From Pedobacter planticolens (lineage in GTDB: Bacteria > Bacteroidota > Bacteroidia > Sphingobacteriales > Sphingobacteriaceae), in the NCBI RefSeq assembly GCF_014172375.1, contig NZ_WNXD01000001.1, positions 1,054,001-1,118,000 on the forward strand: a stretch of 64,000 nt of DNA, in the 5' to 3' direction. The notes beneath the pieces are model-generated. The model saw nothing but the letters and a program-made list of their open reading frames with translations, made no database searches and had not been told where the DNA came from. Numbering within the stretch: position 1 is the first letter of the stretch; each line of letters opens with the position of its first letter. Both the position numbers and the translations under genes were made by a program. Positions 54,894 through 64,000 of this stretch are shown here, in pieces.

Positions 54894-55817
54894 ATGAAAA
54901 AAATTCTTATTGCCTTTGTTGGTTTATTCACATTAACCTTAACGGCTCAGGCACAAAAAAAATCTGGAGCAATCCAGTTTGAAACTACAATAGATCCAGC
55001 TGCAATGGCTGCTGCAAATGGTATTAAACTATCTGATGAAATGATAGCTAGAATGCCTAAATCATCTAAATTAAACTTTGAATTATTGTACTCTGCAACT
55101 AATGCTAGCTACATGCCGGTTGAAGAAACTGAAGATAGTAATGGTGGAGGCGGCGGAGGCGGTATGGCCCGTATGATGATGCGTTTTGGTGGTGGTGGTG
55201 GTGCAAGAGAATATTTTTACTCTTTTGCTGATCAAAAATTGCTTGAAGTTTTCGATTTAAACGATACAACCTATGCAATGCCTAGTAAATTAACCGTTGC
55301 TTTACCTGCTCCTCCAGTTAATATGAATAGACAAGGTCAACAAGGAGCAGCTGCTACAACTGCAGCTCCAGCAGCAACTAGTGCGGTAGTTTTTTTACCA
55401 GGTCCTCCAACACTAGAAGTAGTTAAAAGTGATGAAACAAAAAAAATCCTTGGTTTCAACTGCAACAAAGTGATTGTAAAATCTATTCGTAAAGCGCAAG
55501 TTTTAGGTATGGATAAAGATGTTATTGATGAAACAGCAGTTTGGTATACCAATGATCTTGGTTTTAATTTTTCTCCAAATCCTAATTTATGGACTGAAGG
55601 AACTGTTTTAGCTATTGAAAATAAAGGAAGTAGTACTACTGCAAAGAGTATTGAATATAGAAATGTAAGTACAAAAGATGTAACTGCTCCGAAAAAAGCT
55701 TTACCAATTACAGCTGATGAATACAAAGCTAAAATGGAAGCGATGATGAAAAGATTTAGTGGCGGTAACAGAGGTGGTGCACCAGCTGGTAACGTTAGAA
55801 GTGTTATTATTAATTAA
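54894..55817 (+). CDS. GLPGLI-like secreted protein with a Gly-rich insert
   Basis: The 307-residue product has a signal peptide (AQAQ, about residue 21), a Gly/Met-rich stretch (residues 83-103) and a core related to the GLPGLI family (SDETKKILGFNCNKVIVK, AVWYTNDLGFNFSPNPN). The last 20 residues are again Gly/Arg-rich (MKRFSGGNRGG). It is probably surface or periplasmic. No enzymatic motif is seen. It has its own promoter and a good terminator. Confidence 0.72.
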   Translation: MKKILIAFVGLFTLTLTAQAQKKSGAIQFETTIDPAAMAAANGIKLSDEMIARMPKSSKLNFELLYSATNASYMPVEETEDSNGGGGGGGMARMMMRFGGGGGAREYFYSFADQKLLEVFDLNDTTYAMPSKLTVALPAPPVNMNRQGQQGAAATTAAPAATSAVVFLPGPPTLEVVKSDETKKILGFNCNKVIVKSIRKAQVLGMDKDVIDETAVWYTNDLGFNFSPNPNLWTEGTVLAIENKGSSTTAKSIEYRNVSTKDVTAPKKALPITADEYKAKMEAMMKRFSGGNRGGAPAGNVRSVIIN

Positions 55818-55837
55818 TTTTCCTTCACTATAGTTTT

Positions 55838-55868
55838 AAGCCCTCGATTTTTATCGGGGGCTTTTTTA
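55838..55868 (+). terminator. Rho-independent terminator
   Basis: AAGCCCTCGAT pairs with ATCGGGGGCTT (one T-G wobble) and is followed by TTTTT, 21 bp after the GLPGLI-like gene. Confidence 0.85.
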
Positions 55869-56002
55869 TTTCCCGCTTTTAATGAGATACTTAAAATGTT
55901 TCCATCAATTTTTTTACAAGTAAAACTGATTATCTCATTAGTTTTTTTTGTGTGTAATTCTCAAATGGTTATTATTGGGCACACATATACAATGAAACAC
56001 GA

Positions 56003-57091
56003 ATGAATACTAATCAAAACAACGTCGATTTATTAAAAACAAAACAGCATTTCGAAATTTTAGATGGTTTAAGAGGAGTAGCAGCTATAATTGTTGTTAT
56101 TTATCATTTTATGGAAATTGCTATTACCGATTACAATAAAAATTTCCTCTCTCACGGTTATTTAGCAGTCGATTTCTTTTTCTGTCTATCTGGCTTTGTA
56201 ATTGCCTATGCGTACGATAATCGGATAGCGCAAATGAGCACTTGGCAATTTATTAAACTAAGACTTATTCGATTGCAACCTTTAGTAATTATTGGCTCTG
56301 TATTAGGCTTATTAACTTTTCTTTTTGATCCTTTTAGCAGTTTTTATACTGTATACGGATTTGGTAAAACTGCATTAATTTTCTTATGCTCTGTGTTCTT
56401 AATCCCATATCCTGCTATGGCAGAGCGATACACTAATCTTTTTAGCTTAAATGCACCCGCTTGGTCACTTTTTTGGGAATATATTGCAAATATTTTTTAT
56501 GCTTTAGTACTTTTCAAAGCATCTAAAAAGATATTATTAGTGTTAACTTTTATAGGAGCAGCTATCCTTTGGTATGTAGCTATTCGTTCTACAAATGTAA
56601 GCGGCGGTTGGGGTGGACAAAACTTTTGGGATGGAGGAGCAAGAGTTCTTTTCTCTTTCGTAGCAGGTATGTTAGTGTATCGCTCCAACTGGATTATTAA
56701 AAATAAATTAGGTTTTTTAGGATTGAGTATACTTTTAATCATCGCCTTTATAACGCCGTATAGAGATCAATACAACTGGATTACTGAACCAATTATCGTT
56801 ATATTTTATTTTCCATTATTGGTTTCTTTGGGTGCAGGATCAATTTTAAAATCATCACATACAAAAATCACAAAACTATCAGGAGAGATATCATATCCTT
56901 TGTATATGACACATTATCCATTTGTGTGGATATTTTTAACCTATGTTGCAGTCGTTAAACCCTCACTTTCGCTATTGACAATTGTAATTCCCGTTTCTGT
57001 GATATTATTAATCATTTTATCTTATTTGATTATGAAATTTATGGATATCCCAATTCGTGAATATTTGAAAAACAAGCTACGGAAAAGCTAG
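56003..57091 (+). CDS. Membrane acyltransferase (acyltransferase family 3)
   Basis: The 362-residue product has about ten transmembrane helices and begins with the family signature ILDGLRGVAAIIVVIYHFME (conserved Arg, His around residues 24-38), then HGYLAVDFFFCLSGFVIAYAY. Such proteins O-acylate sugars of surface polysaccharide or other small molecules. The target is unknown. No polysaccharide genes are nearby, so this is an isolated member. Confidence 0.88.
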   Translation: MNTNQNNVDLLKTKQHFEILDGLRGVAAIIVVIYHFMEIAITDYNKNFLSHGYLAVDFFFCLSGFVIAYAYDNRIAQMSTWQFIKLRLIRLQPLVIIGSVLGLLTFLFDPFSSFYTVYGFGKTALIFLCSVFLIPYPAMAERYTNLFSLNAPAWSLFWEYIANIFYALVLFKASKKILLVLTFIGAAILWYVAIRSTNVSGGWGGQNFWDGGARVLFSFVAGMLVYRSNWIIKNKLGFLGLSILLIIAFITPYRDQYNWITEPIIVIFYFPLLVSLGAGSILKSSHTKITKLSGEISYPLYMTHYPFVWIFLTYVAVVKPSLSLLTIVIPVSVILLIILSYLIMKFMDIPIREYLKNKLRKS

Positions 57092-57156
57092 TTGAAAATT
57101 CAGAAATAAGCTTTTATACTTTGAAATCATCTGTAAAAATGGCATCTTTGCATTTC

Positions 57157-57180
57157 AAAAATCACTTTGTATGTGATTTT
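57157..57180 (+). promoter_or_regulatory. Hairpin in the thrS leader
   Basis: AAAATCAC pairs perfectly with GTGATTTT around TTTGTATG, 38 bp before the thrS ATG. The short T-run could make it a terminator for the acyltransferase gene or a leader element of thrS. I see no T-box, and thrS autoregulation by an operator-like hairpin is only a guess. Confidence 0.4.
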
Positions 57181-57218
57181 ACTAAACAATTTTATTAACC
57201 TTTAAATCATAGTTGTAG

Positions 57219-59144
57219 ATGATTAACATTACTTTACCTGATGGCTCTAGCCGTCAGTACGAAAAGGGCACAACTGCCCATCAAATTGCCTTATCTATTT
57301 CAGAAGGCTTAGCAAGAAACGTTTTAGCAGCAGAAGTTAATGGAGAAATCTGGGATTCTTCTCGTCCAATTGAATCTGATTCTACTGTTAAATTATTAAC
57401 ATGGAACGACACAGCTGGTAAAGCTACCTTTTGGCATTCATCAGCTCACTTAATGGCTGAAGCTTTGGAAGCTCTTTATCCAGGTACTAAATTTGGTATC
57501 GGTCCTGCTATTGAAACTGGTTTTTATTACGATGTAGATTTTGGCGATCGCGAATTTTCTTCGGATGATTTTAAAGCTATTGAAACCAAAATCTTAGAAT
57601 TAGCTAAGCAAAAAGAGGTTTTTAGCAGAGAAAGTGTAAGCAAAGCTGATGCAATTAACTATTTCACTAAAAAAGGTGATGAGTATAAATTAGACCTTTT
57701 AGAAGGTTTAGAAGATGGAAAAATCACTTTCTATACTCAAGGTGCATTTACTGATTTATGTCGTGGACCACATATTCCAAACACTGGTTTTGTAAAAGCA
57801 GTAAAACTGATGAATGTGGCTGGCGCATATTGGCGTGGTGATGAAACCAAAAAACAATTAACTCGTATTTACGGTGTAACTTTTCCAAAAGCTAGCGAAT
57901 TAACAGAGTATTTGCTAATGATCGAAGAGGCTAAAAAACGCGATCACCGTAAGCTTGGTAAAGAATTGGAACTGTTTATGTTCTCTGATAAAGTGGGAGC
58001 TGGCTTACCAATGTGGTTGCCAAAAGGAACTGCTTTACGTGAACGTTTGGTTCAATTTTTAACTAAAGCGCAAGTTAAATCTGGCTATGAGCAAGTAATT
58101 ACACCCCATATTGGTCACAAAAATTTATATGTAACTTCTGGCCATTACGAAAAATACGGTAAAGATAGTTTTCAACCTATAAAAACACCACAAGAAGGAG
58201 AGGAGTTTTTCTTAAAACCGATGAACTGCCCTCACCATTGCGAAATGTACAAGTTCAAACCTCGTTCGTATAAAGATTTACCAGTTCGTTTTGCTGAATT
58301 TGGTACAGTTTATCGTTACGAGCAAAGTGGAGAATTGCATGGGTTAACTCGTGTACGTGGTTTTACTCAAGATGATGCACATTTATTCTGTCGCCCAGAT
58401 CAAGTTAAAGAAGAATTTAAGAAAGTAATAGACCTTGTGTTATATGTTTTCAAATCATTAGGGTTTGATAATTACATTGCACAAATATCTTTACGTGATC
58501 CAGAAAATAAGGCTAAATATATTGGTTCTGATGAGAATTGGAGATTGGCCGAAACTGCGATTATTGAAGCTGCTGAAGAAATGGGTCTTCCAACAGTTGT
58601 TGAGCTTGGAGAAGCTGCTTTTTATGGTCCGAAACTAGATTTTATGGTGAAAGATGCATTGGGTAGAAAATGGCAATTAGGAACAATCCAAGTAGATTAT
58701 AATTTACCAGAACGTTTCGAATTGGAATATACCGGTAGCGATAATTTAAAACATCGCCCTGTCATGATTCACCGTGCACCATTTGGTTCATTGGAGCGTT
58801 TTGTGGCGGTATTAATAGAGCATTGTGCTGGAAACTTCCCATTATGGCTTTCTCCGGAGCAATATATTATTCTTCCTATCTCAGAAAAGTATGAAGAATA
58901 TGCAAAAAAAGTTTCAGATGAACTAAATAATTCCGATATTCGCGGGCTGATAGACTTTCGAGATGAGAAGATTGGAAGGAAAATCAGAGATGCTGAGGTT
59001 AAAAAATTGCCTTATATGCTCATAATCGGTGAAAAAGAAGCGGAGGAAGATAAAGTTTCTGTTCGCAAACACGGAGAAGGAGATTTAGGAAGTATGACTT
59101 TAGCAGAGTTTAGCGCATTAATTAGTAAAGAAATAACAGTTTAA
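57219..59144 (+). CDS. thrS: Threonyl-tRNA synthetase
   Basis: The class II synthetase charges tRNA-Thr. The 641-residue product has an N-terminal TGS domain ([17 protein letters not shown]), an editing domain ([19 protein letters not shown], with the HxxxH), the catalytic core with motif 2 ([23 protein letters not shown]), zinc Cys in [12 protein letters not shown], motif 3 ([11 protein letters not shown]), and a C-terminal anticodon-binding domain. It is first in the unit thrS-infC-rpmI-rplT, a common bacterial order. Confidence 0.97.
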   Translation: MINITLPDGSSRQYEKGTTAHQIALSISEGLARNVLAAEVNGEIWDSSRPIESDSTVKLLTWNDTAGKATFWHSSAHLMAEALEALYPGTKFGIGPAIETGFYYDVDFGDREFSSDDFKAIETKILELAKQKEVFSRESVSKADAINYFTKKGDEYKLDLLEGLEDGKITFYTQGAFTDLCRGPHIPNTGFVKAVKLMNVAGAYWRGDETKKQLTRIYGVTFPKASELTEYLLMIEEAKKRDHRKLGKELELFMFSDKVGAGLPMWLPKGTALRERLVQFLTKAQVKSGYEQVITPHIGHKNLYVTSGHYEKYGKDSFQPIKTPQEGEEFFLKPMNCPHHCEMYKFKPRSYKDLPVRFAEFGTVYRYEQSGELHGLTRVRGFTQDDAHLFCRPDQVKEEFKKVIDLVLYVFKSLGFDNYIAQISLRDPENKAKYIGSDENWRLAETAIIEAAEEMGLPTVVELGEAAFYGPKLDFMVKDALGRKWQLGTIQVDYNLPERFELEYTGSDNLKHRPVMIHRAPFGSLERFVAVLIEHCAGNFPLWLSPEQYIILPISEKYEEYAKKVSDELNNSDIRGLIDFRDEKIGRKIRDAEVKKLPYMLIIGEKEAEEDKVSVRKHGEGDLGSMTLAEFSALISKEITV

Positions 59145-59156
59145 ATAAAATAACAT

Positions 59157-59726
59157 TTGGCATTAGGAAGACCAGGATTTAATAGGGGACCACGTCCTCC
59201 TTTTAAGAAAAAAGAAGCAGAACATAATATTAATCAGTATATCAGAGCTCAAGAAGTTAGGTTAGCTGGCGATAATGTTGAGCCGGGGATTTACCCTTTG
59301 GCAAAAGCTTTGGCACTTGCTGATGAATTGGAGCTTGATTTAGTTGAGATTTCTCCAAACGCAGTGCCACCTGTTTGCCGTATTATCGATTATAGCAAAT
59401 TTGTTTACGAACAAAAGAAAAAGCAAAAAGAGATAAAGGCAAATGCTAAACAAACTGTAATTAAAGAAATTCGTTTTGGACCTAACACGAACGATCACGA
59501 TTTTCAATTTAAACTAAAACATGCGGTTAGCTTTTTAGAAAACGGCGAAAAAGTAAGAGCCTACGTACACTTTAAAGGTAGAGCAATTGTTTACAAAGAA
59601 CAAGGCGAAATATTATTGTTAAAGTTTGCTCAAGCATTAGAAGATATAGGTAAAGTAGAATTACTACCTAAATTAGAAGGAAAACGCATGTTTTTAACAT
59701 TAGCGCCTAAAGTAGCAAAGAAGTAA
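59157..59726 (+). CDS. infC: Translation initiation factor IF-3
   Basis: IF-3 binds the 30S subunit and checks initiation codons. The 189-residue product has the N-domain ([24 protein letters not shown]) and C-domain ([21 protein letters not shown]), and [21 protein letters not shown] between them. The start codon is TTG at 59157, with the family-like N terminus right after it and no ATG that fits. A non-ATG start is a known feature of infC in other bacteria, where IF-3 limits its own synthesis, so the same may hold here. Confidence 0.95.
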   Translation: MALGRPGFNRGPRPPFKKKEAEHNINQYIRAQEVRLAGDNVEPGIYPLAKALALADELELDLVEISPNAVPPVCRIIDYSKFVYEQKKKQKEIKANAKQTVIKEIRFGPNTNDHDFQFKLKHAVSFLENGEKVRAYVHFKGRAIVYKEQGEILLLKFAQALEDIGKVELLPKLEGKRMFLTLAPKVAKK

Positions 59727-59752
59727 TAAATTATATAAATTAAAACAGGGTT

Positions 59753-59953
59753 ATGCCAAAAATGAAAACCAATTCCAGTGCTAAAAAGCGTTTTTCGCTT
59801 ACTGGAACAGGGAAAATCTCAAGAAAGAACGCATACAAAAGTCACATTTTAACAAAAATGAGCACTAAACGTAAGCGTAATTTAGGCCAGACAAGTCTGG
59901 TAAGTAACGCTGATATGGGCAACGTTAAACGTATGCTTGCAATCGGTAAATAA
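59753..59953 (+). CDS. rpmI: 50S ribosomal protein L35
   Basis: The 66-residue basic protein starts [21 protein letters not shown] and has the L35 pattern [14 protein letters not shown]. It has normal length. It follows infC and precedes rplT. Confidence 0.96.
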   Translation: MPKMKTNSSAKKRFSLTGTGKISRKNAYKSHILTKMSTKRKRNLGQTSLVSNADMGNVKRMLAIGK

Positions 59954-60022
59954 TTAATTTTTAACCAGATACTCGGTACCTAAGATTGCTAACGCAACAC
60001 CGCTTATCAAAAACAACACATT

Positions 60023-60367
60023 ATGCCACGTTCGGTAAACGCAGTAGCTGCTAGACGCAGAAGAAAAAAAGTCCTAAATATGGCCAAAGGCTATTGGGGA
60101 TCAAGAAGCAAGGTATTTACCATTGCTAAAAACACGGTAGAAAAAGGTTTGCAATATGCTTACCGTGACCGTAAAGTTAAGAAAAGAGAATTCCGCGGAT
60201 TGTGGATCCAACGTATTAACGCTGGAGCACGTGAGCACGGTGTATCTTACTCTCAATTAATTGGTAAATTGGCAGCTAAAAACATCGGTTTAAACCGTAA
60301 AGTATTAGCAGATTTAGCTATGAACCATAAAGATGCTTTCAAAGCAATCATTGATGCAGTAAAATAA
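60023..60367 (+). CDS. rplT: 50S ribosomal protein L20
   Basis: The 114-residue protein starts [21 protein letters not shown] and has the L20 segments [15 protein letters not shown] and [20 protein letters not shown]. It has normal length. In many bacteria L20 represses its own operon through leader RNA; the 69 nt gap before it may hold such a site, but I cannot identify one. Confidence 0.97.
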   Translation: MPRSVNAVAARRRRKKVLNMAKGYWGSRSKVFTIAKNTVEKGLQYAYRDRKVKKREFRGLWIQRINAGAREHGVSYSQLIGKLAAKNIGLNRKVLADLAMNHKDAFKAIIDAVK

Positions 60368-60385
60368 GAAATACAGTTTCAAAGA

Positions 60386-60414
60386 AAAGGCGAGCTTAAT
60401 GTTCGCCTTTTTTT
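60386..60414 (+). terminator. Rho-independent terminator of the rplT operon
   Basis: AAAGGCGA pairs with TCGCCTTT and is followed by TTTT. It starts 18 bp after the rplT stop. Confidence 0.85.
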
Positions 60415-60423
60415 ATGGCCAAT

Positions 60424-60576
60424 TTTTTGTCATTCAGAGTATCGCGAAGAATCTCATTATAAAAGTTTGAGTGACAATAAATAGTTTTAGAAAAGCAATT
60501 TCATCACATTAATTAAAGTAAGCCTGGCTTTCCGCTTATTTTTTTTTCGCTTCGACTTCGCTCAGGATGACAAAAA
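60424..60576. repeat. GTCATTCAGAG-type REP with distant inverted end
   Basis: TTTTTGTCATTCAGAG at the left is matched by CTCAGGATGACAAAAA at the right, and the inner CGCGAAG pairs with CTTCGAC-type words. This gives a palindrome of about 150 bp with a non-matching centre. It sits between the rplT terminator and bioD. Confidence 0.65.
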
Positions 60577-60680
60577 GGATGTCGCTTCAATCCAGTTTAT
60601 AAAACGTAATTCTGTGCAAGAAACAAAAAGCTAGGGCAAACCGTTGCAAAATGAGTTTACGAAGCAATCTCCAAATAAAC

Positions 60681-61292
60681 TTAAAGCGTTATATATTTTC
60701 CAGCTTCAATAACCATTTGCTTATTGATATTTTTTAACAAAGGAATTCTACCTAAACAAGAAATTTGTGTGTATTTTAAAATATAATCTTCAGTTTCTGA
60801 ATTAGTTTCTCCATTAAAAATAATTCCTTTAATAATAATGTTATGCTGTTTTAAAGTATTAATAGTCAATAATGTATGATTTATGCTGCCCAAATAATTT
60901 TGTGAAACTACAATAACTTGAACATTCAAATGTTTAATTAAATCTAAAATTAACTCCGTATCATTTAGTGGTACTAGTAAACCTCCAGCGCCTTCAATTA
61001 TAAGTGAATTATCAGTTTTTGGAAGATGAAATTGGTTTAATTCAATTTGTATTCCATCTAATCTTGCAGATAAATGTGGAGAAAGAGGGTTGTTTAAACG
61101 ATACGTTTCTGGGTGAATTTTAGTTTTAGAATTGCTAATTAAGTTTTTTACAGTTAAACTATCACTTTGTGCTAAATCTCCAGATTGAATTGGTTTCCAA
61201 TAATCTGCTTTTAATTTTTCAGTTAAAATTGCACTTATTAGTGTTTTTCCAATCCCAGTTCCAATTCCAGTTACAAAATATTTCTCAGCCAT
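60681..61292 (-). CDS. bioD: Dethiobiotin synthetase
   Basis: BioD forms the ureido ring of dethiobiotin from DAPA, CO2 and ATP. The 203-residue product has the P-loop TGIGTGIGKTLIS near the N terminus, WKPIQSG and IIEGAGGLLVPL, all typical. It overlaps the upstream bioF by one base (TAATG), so the two are translationally coupled. bioA and bioB are not in the window. Confidence 0.93.
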   Translation of the reverse strand: MAEKYFVTGIGTGIGKTLISAILTEKLKADYWKPIQSGDLAQSDSLTVKNLISNSKTKIHPETYRLNNPLSPHLSARLDGIQIELNQFHLPKTDNSLIIEGAGGLLVPLNDTELILDLIKHLNVQVIVVSQNYLGSINHTLLTINTLKQHNIIIKGIIFNGETNSETEDYILKYTQISCLGRIPLLKNINKQMVIEAGKYITL

Positions 61293-62416
61293 TATTGGAA
61301 TGTTTTTAAATGGTTCACTAAATTGATAATTTCTTCGTCACTATTATACGTGTGTAAGCAAATACGCAAACGTTCTTTTCCTTCCGCTACAGTTGGACTT
61401 AAAATCGCTTTTACTTCAAAACCCTTATTTTGTAAACTAGCCGATGCTTTTCGAGCACTTTCATTACTATTAAATAAAACAGTTTGAATTGCACTTTGGC
61501 TCGGGATAATTGATAAATTCAGATCGTTAATTAACTGGTTATAAAGATTTATTTTTTTGGTGATTTGATTGGTTTCATCGCCTTTGGCTAATAATTGATA
61601 CGCACAATTTACAGCCAAAATGTTATGTAGAGGCGCACCGGTGGTATAAATAAATGAACGAGCAAAATTAATTAAGTAATTGCGTAGGTTTTCACTTCCC
61701 AAAATTATGGCTCCATGTGTACCAATTGCTTTGCCGAAAGTTACAATACGAGCAAAAATATCATTTTCTAAGTTTAGCTCTACAACCAAACCTTTACCAT
61801 GTTCTCCAAAAATACCAGTCGCATGTGCTTCATCTACAATTAGATGAGTATTATATAATTTACATAATTTGCTAATTTCTTGTAGCGGTGCTAAATCTCC
61901 ATCCATAGAATATACGCTTTCTACCACAACATAAATTAGACCTTTTGCATTTTTCAGCTTCTGTTCAAGATCTACTAAATCATTATGTTTAAACTTAAAT
62001 CGCTCTGCATTGCTAAGCCTAGCGCCATCAATTAAACTTGCATGTATCAATTCATCAGTTATAATTGTATCTCCACGCTGTGGGATGGAAGAAAGTAAAC
62101 CAACATTCGCATCGTAACCAGAATTAAAAATCAACCCTGTTTCTGAATGATGAAAATTGGCAATAAACTGTTCTGTTTCTTCTGTATATGGATGATTTCC
62201 ACTCAATAGACGCGAACCGCCAGAACCATTTTTTAAACCTTCAATTTCCTTACTTTGTTCTTCAATTAATGATTTTAATTCAAGTGAACGAGCGAATCCT
62301 AAATAATCATTGGAGCAGAAATCGAATGGGAGTGAAGCATTTGTTAATTTCCTCAACAATGCTTTTTCAATCCTGTCATTCAGCTTATTTTTAAGAAAAT
62401 TTTCTGCTTGATTCAT
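61292..62416 (-). CDS. bioF: 8-amino-7-oxononanoate synthase (KAPA synthase)
   Basis: BioF condenses pimeloyl-ACP (or CoA) with alanine in biotin synthesis. The 374-residue PLP alpha-oxoamine synthase has FCSNDYLGFARS, GSGGSRLLSGNH, VVESVYSMDGDLAPL, VDEAHATGIFGEHGKGL and the PLP Lys in VTFGKAIGTHGA. An alpha-oxoamine synthase of another pathway is possible from fold alone, but the overlap with bioD settles it. Start ATG at 62416. Confidence 0.93.
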   Translation of the reverse strand: MNQAENFLKNKLNDRIEKALLRKLTNASLPFDFCSNDYLGFARSLELKSLIEEQSKEIEGLKNGSGGSRLLSGNHPYTEETEQFIANFHHSETGLIFNSGYDANVGLLSSIPQRGDTIITDELIHASLIDGARLSNAERFKFKHNDLVDLEQKLKNAKGLIYVVVESVYSMDGDLAPLQEISKLCKLYNTHLIVDEAHATGIFGEHGKGLVVELNLENDIFARIVTFGKAIGTHGAIILGSENLRNYLINFARSFIYTTGAPLHNILAVNCAYQLLAKGDETNQITKKINLYNQLINDLNLSIIPSQSAIQTVLFNSNESARKASASLQNKGFEVKAILSPTVAEGKERLRICLHTYNSDEEIINLVNHLKTFQ

Positions 62417-62431
62417 TCATCCAAAAATAAA

Positions 62432-62458
62432 GAAAGCCCCGAGATTATCGAGGCTTTC
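62432..62458 (-). terminator. Rho-independent terminator after glpF
   Basis: On the minus strand GAAAGCCTCGA pairs with TCTCGGGGCTTTC (about 11 bp with one wobble), followed by TTTATTTTT. It lies 21 bp past the glpF stop and ends just before the bioF start. Confidence 0.8.
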
Positions 62459-62478
62459 CAATTTTATATTTTTGTTTT

Positions 62479-63219
62479 TTAGCTAGCGCTTAAGGCTAAA
62501 TAAGCCAAAGCAGCTAATGACGAACCTATTATTGGACCTAGAATTGGAATCCAAGCATAATCCCAACCGCTACTTCCTTTTCCTTTCATTGGGATAATAG
62601 CATGAATAATTCTTGGGCCTAAATCTCTGGCCGGATTAATTGCATAACCTGTGGTTCCACCTAAAGCTAAGCCAATAACCCAAACTAAAAAAGCAACTGG
62701 AACTGCGCCTAAAGATCCTAAGCCAATTGGAGTGAGTGCTTCTTTTGTTCCCATACTTGCGCCTGCTAAATAGAAAATAACGAATATTAATACAAATGTT
62801 CCAATAATTTCTGAAAACAAGTTGGATATATTATTTCGAATTGCAGGAGCTGTTGCAAATGGAGCAGCTTTTAAACCTTGATCTTCTGTTGCATCAAAAT
62901 GGTCTTTATAAATTAACCAAACTAGTAGCGATCCCAACATGGCACCACCTATTTGTGCTGCAACATATCCTGGTACTAAAGCCCAATCGAATTTATGAGC
63001 AATTGCTAAACCTAAACTTACAATTGGGTTTAAGTGTGCACCGCTGATTGGTCCGGCGACTACAACACCAACAAATACAGCTAGTGCCCAAGCTGTGGTT
63101 ATAACAATCCAGCCGCTGTTATTGCCCTTTGTTCCTTTTAATACAACATTTGCTACTACGCCATTGCCTAGTAAAATAAGCAAGGCTGTACCAATAAATT
63201 CTGCTAAATACGCATTCAT
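62479..63219 (-). CDS. glpF: Glycerol facilitator (aquaglyceroporin, MIP family)
   Basis: The 246-residue protein has six transmembrane helices and two half-helix motifs: SGAHLNPIVSLG (N64-P65-I66) and GYAINPARDLGPR (N195-P196-A197-R198-D199). The Asp after the second NPAR is a glycerol-facilitator mark. The first box is NPI, not NPA, which is uncommon. It lies 21 bp after glpK on the same strand, so the pair imports and phosphorylates glycerol. Confidence 0.92.
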   Translation of the reverse strand: MNAYLAEFIGTALLILLGNGVVANVVLKGTKGNNSGWIVITTAWALAVFVGVVVAGPISGAHLNPIVSLGLAIAHKFDWALVPGYVAAQIGGAMLGSLLVWLIYKDHFDATEDQGLKAAPFATAPAIRNNISNLFSEIIGTFVLIFVIFYLAGASMGTKEALTPIGLGSLGAVPVAFLVWVIGLALGGTTGYAINPARDLGPRIIHAIIPMKGKGSSGWDYAWIPILGPIIGSSLAALAYLALSAS

Positions 63220-63240
63220 ATTTTTGTTTGTTTGGTTAAA

Positions 63241-64000
63241 TTAATCTTCTGCATTAACTCTTGCCGCTTTTACAGCTCTATTCCAGCCTTTAATGCGTGT
63301 TGTATTATCTATATTATCACTTGCAACAAATGTTTTATTAATTTTCCATTGAGATCTAATTTGATCTACACTGTCCCAAAAACCAGTTGCCAAACCAGCT
63401 AAATAGGCAGCACCGATAGCGGTAACTTCTGTAACTTCTGGTCTAATTACTTTGCAGTTTAACAAATCTGCCTGAAATTGCATTAACAAATTGTTTGCAG
63501 TTGCGCCACCATCTACTCTTAATTCGGCTATGCCAACTCCCGCATCGGCTTCCATGGCTTTTAAAACATCCATAGTTTGGTAGGCAATACTTTCTAGAGC
63601 AGCTCTTGCAATATGCGATTTATTTGTTCCTCGTGTTAAACCAGTTATTGTTCCACGAGCATGTTGATCCCAATGTGGAGCGCCTAATCCAGCAAATGCT
63701 GGAACGATATAAACACCTTGTGTATCTTTTACTTTAGCCGCTAAGGTTTCTACATCAGCAGATTTAGAAATCATTCCCAACTCATCTCTCAACCATTGCA
63801 CAACTGCACCACCTATAAAGATACTTCCTTCTAATGCATAAAAAACCTCATTGTTAATTTTCCAAGCGATGGTTGTTAATAAATTATTTGCTGAAATTTT
63901 TGGTGTTTTACCAATGTTCATTAGCATGAAACATCCAGTACCATATGTGTTTTTAACCATTCCAGGTTCAGTACACATTTGCCCAAATAAAGCCGATTGT
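63241..64000 (-). CDS. glpK: Glycerol kinase, C-terminal part (truncated by window end)
   Basis: The gene enters the window at 64000 and ends at 63241; about 252 codons are visible. The frame at the edge reads [22 protein letters not shown], the conserved middle of FGGY-family glycerol kinase, followed by [52 protein letters not shown] and [20 protein letters not shown]. The N-terminal half lies outside. It phosphorylates glycerol taken up by GlpF. Confidence 0.93.
   Translation of the reverse strand, partial: QSALFGQMCTEPGMVKNTYGTGCFMLMNIGKTPKISANNLLTTIAWKINNEVFYALEGSIFIGGAVVQWLRDELGMISKSADVETLAAKVKDTQGVYIVPAFAGLGAPHWDQHARGTITGLTRGTNKSHIARAALESIAYQTMDVLKAMEADAGVGIAELRVDGGATANNLLMQFQADLLNCKVIRPEVTEVTAIGAAYLAGLATGFWDSVDQIRSQWKINKTFVASDNIDNTTRIKGWNRAVKAARVNAED

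Larger units (their letters stand above)
60368..60680. other. 313 bp convergent gap: terminator plus REP repeat
   Basis: No gene was found. Bases 60386-60414 hold the rplT terminator and 60424-60576 a long REP-type palindrome. The remaining 100 bp before the bioD stop show nothing I recognise. Confidence 0.65.

Noticed and set aside
55337..55726. 129-codon minus-strand frame inside the GLPGLI-like gene
   Set aside because: It is a shadow frame of a gene with a signal peptide, promoter and terminator on the plus strand.

Overview
The window looks like a chromosomal segment from a member of the phylum Bacteroidota, most likely family Sphingobacteriaceae and probably Pedobacter or a close relative. 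I infer this from the low GC content, from gene families that are typical of the phylum (paired DUF3857/transglutaminase proteins, DUF4249 lipoproteins next to a TonB-dependent receptor with an STN domain, MG2/plug proteins, GLPGLI-like secreted proteins), from the absence of Shine-Dalgarno sequences, from frequent TTG/GTG starts, and from promoters of the Bacteroidota form TTG...TAnnTTTG. No species-level assignment is possible from sequence reading alone. I see no tRNA, rRNA, insertion sequence, prophage or CRISPR array.

Layout. Bases 1-1400 hold an OsmC-like protein, a hotdog thioesterase and a small unknown protein. Bases 1995-9679 form a sulfur amino acid block. On the minus strand a SAM-I riboswitch (5992-6108) is followed at once by a 44-codon ORF rich in Met and Cys codons (5853-5987), then metY, metX and homoserine dehydrogenase. 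On the plus strand cysE and cysM overlap by 4 bp. A minus-strand cystathionine synthase/lyase closes the block. Bases 9787-13161 carry a lipocalin-like lipoprotein, mqnE, a histidine phosphatase and mqnA (futalosine route to menaquinone). Bases 13319-19482 carry a protein with a histone H1-like tail, a 2H phosphoesterase, mutS, an NlpC/P60 lipoprotein, three thioredoxin-fold proteins and an unlisted 40-residue membrane protein. Bases 19466-23346 hold two adjacent DUF3857/transglutaminase proteins, the second without the catalytic Cys and His.

Bases 23515-35409 are housekeeping: a DEDDh exonuclease, an M1 peptidase, small proteins including an Rnk/GreA-like factor, queG, ruvB, a 3-hydroxyacyl-CoA dehydrogenase, pdxH, yqgE, purE and purK. 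Bases 35410-44914 hold a flavoprotein and a five-gene secreted/outer-membrane operon (unknown secreted protein, TonB receptor, two DUF4249 lipoproteins, MG2/plug protein). Bases 45024-54702 carry a B12-binding-type radical SAM protein, a propeller-amidohydrolase fusion, RecQ, an Atg22-like MFS transporter and a LutA-like protein. Bases 54894-64000 carry a GLPGLI-like protein, an acyltransferase, the thrS-infC-rpmI-rplT operon, bioF-bioD, glpF and the C-terminal part of glpK, which runs off the window.

The most striking non-coding signal is the set of intergenic palindromic repeats. At least seven families occur, and they sort by the orientation of the flanking genes. GTCAT-type REP elements fill the convergent gaps. 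Two copies of a roughly 350-420 bp element with inverted CAAGCGTAAAA ends occupy the two longest divergent gaps. Other families sit between co-directional genes. Together with the tandem SAM-I riboswitch plus Met/Cys-rich leader ORF, these are the best candidates for something not yet described.
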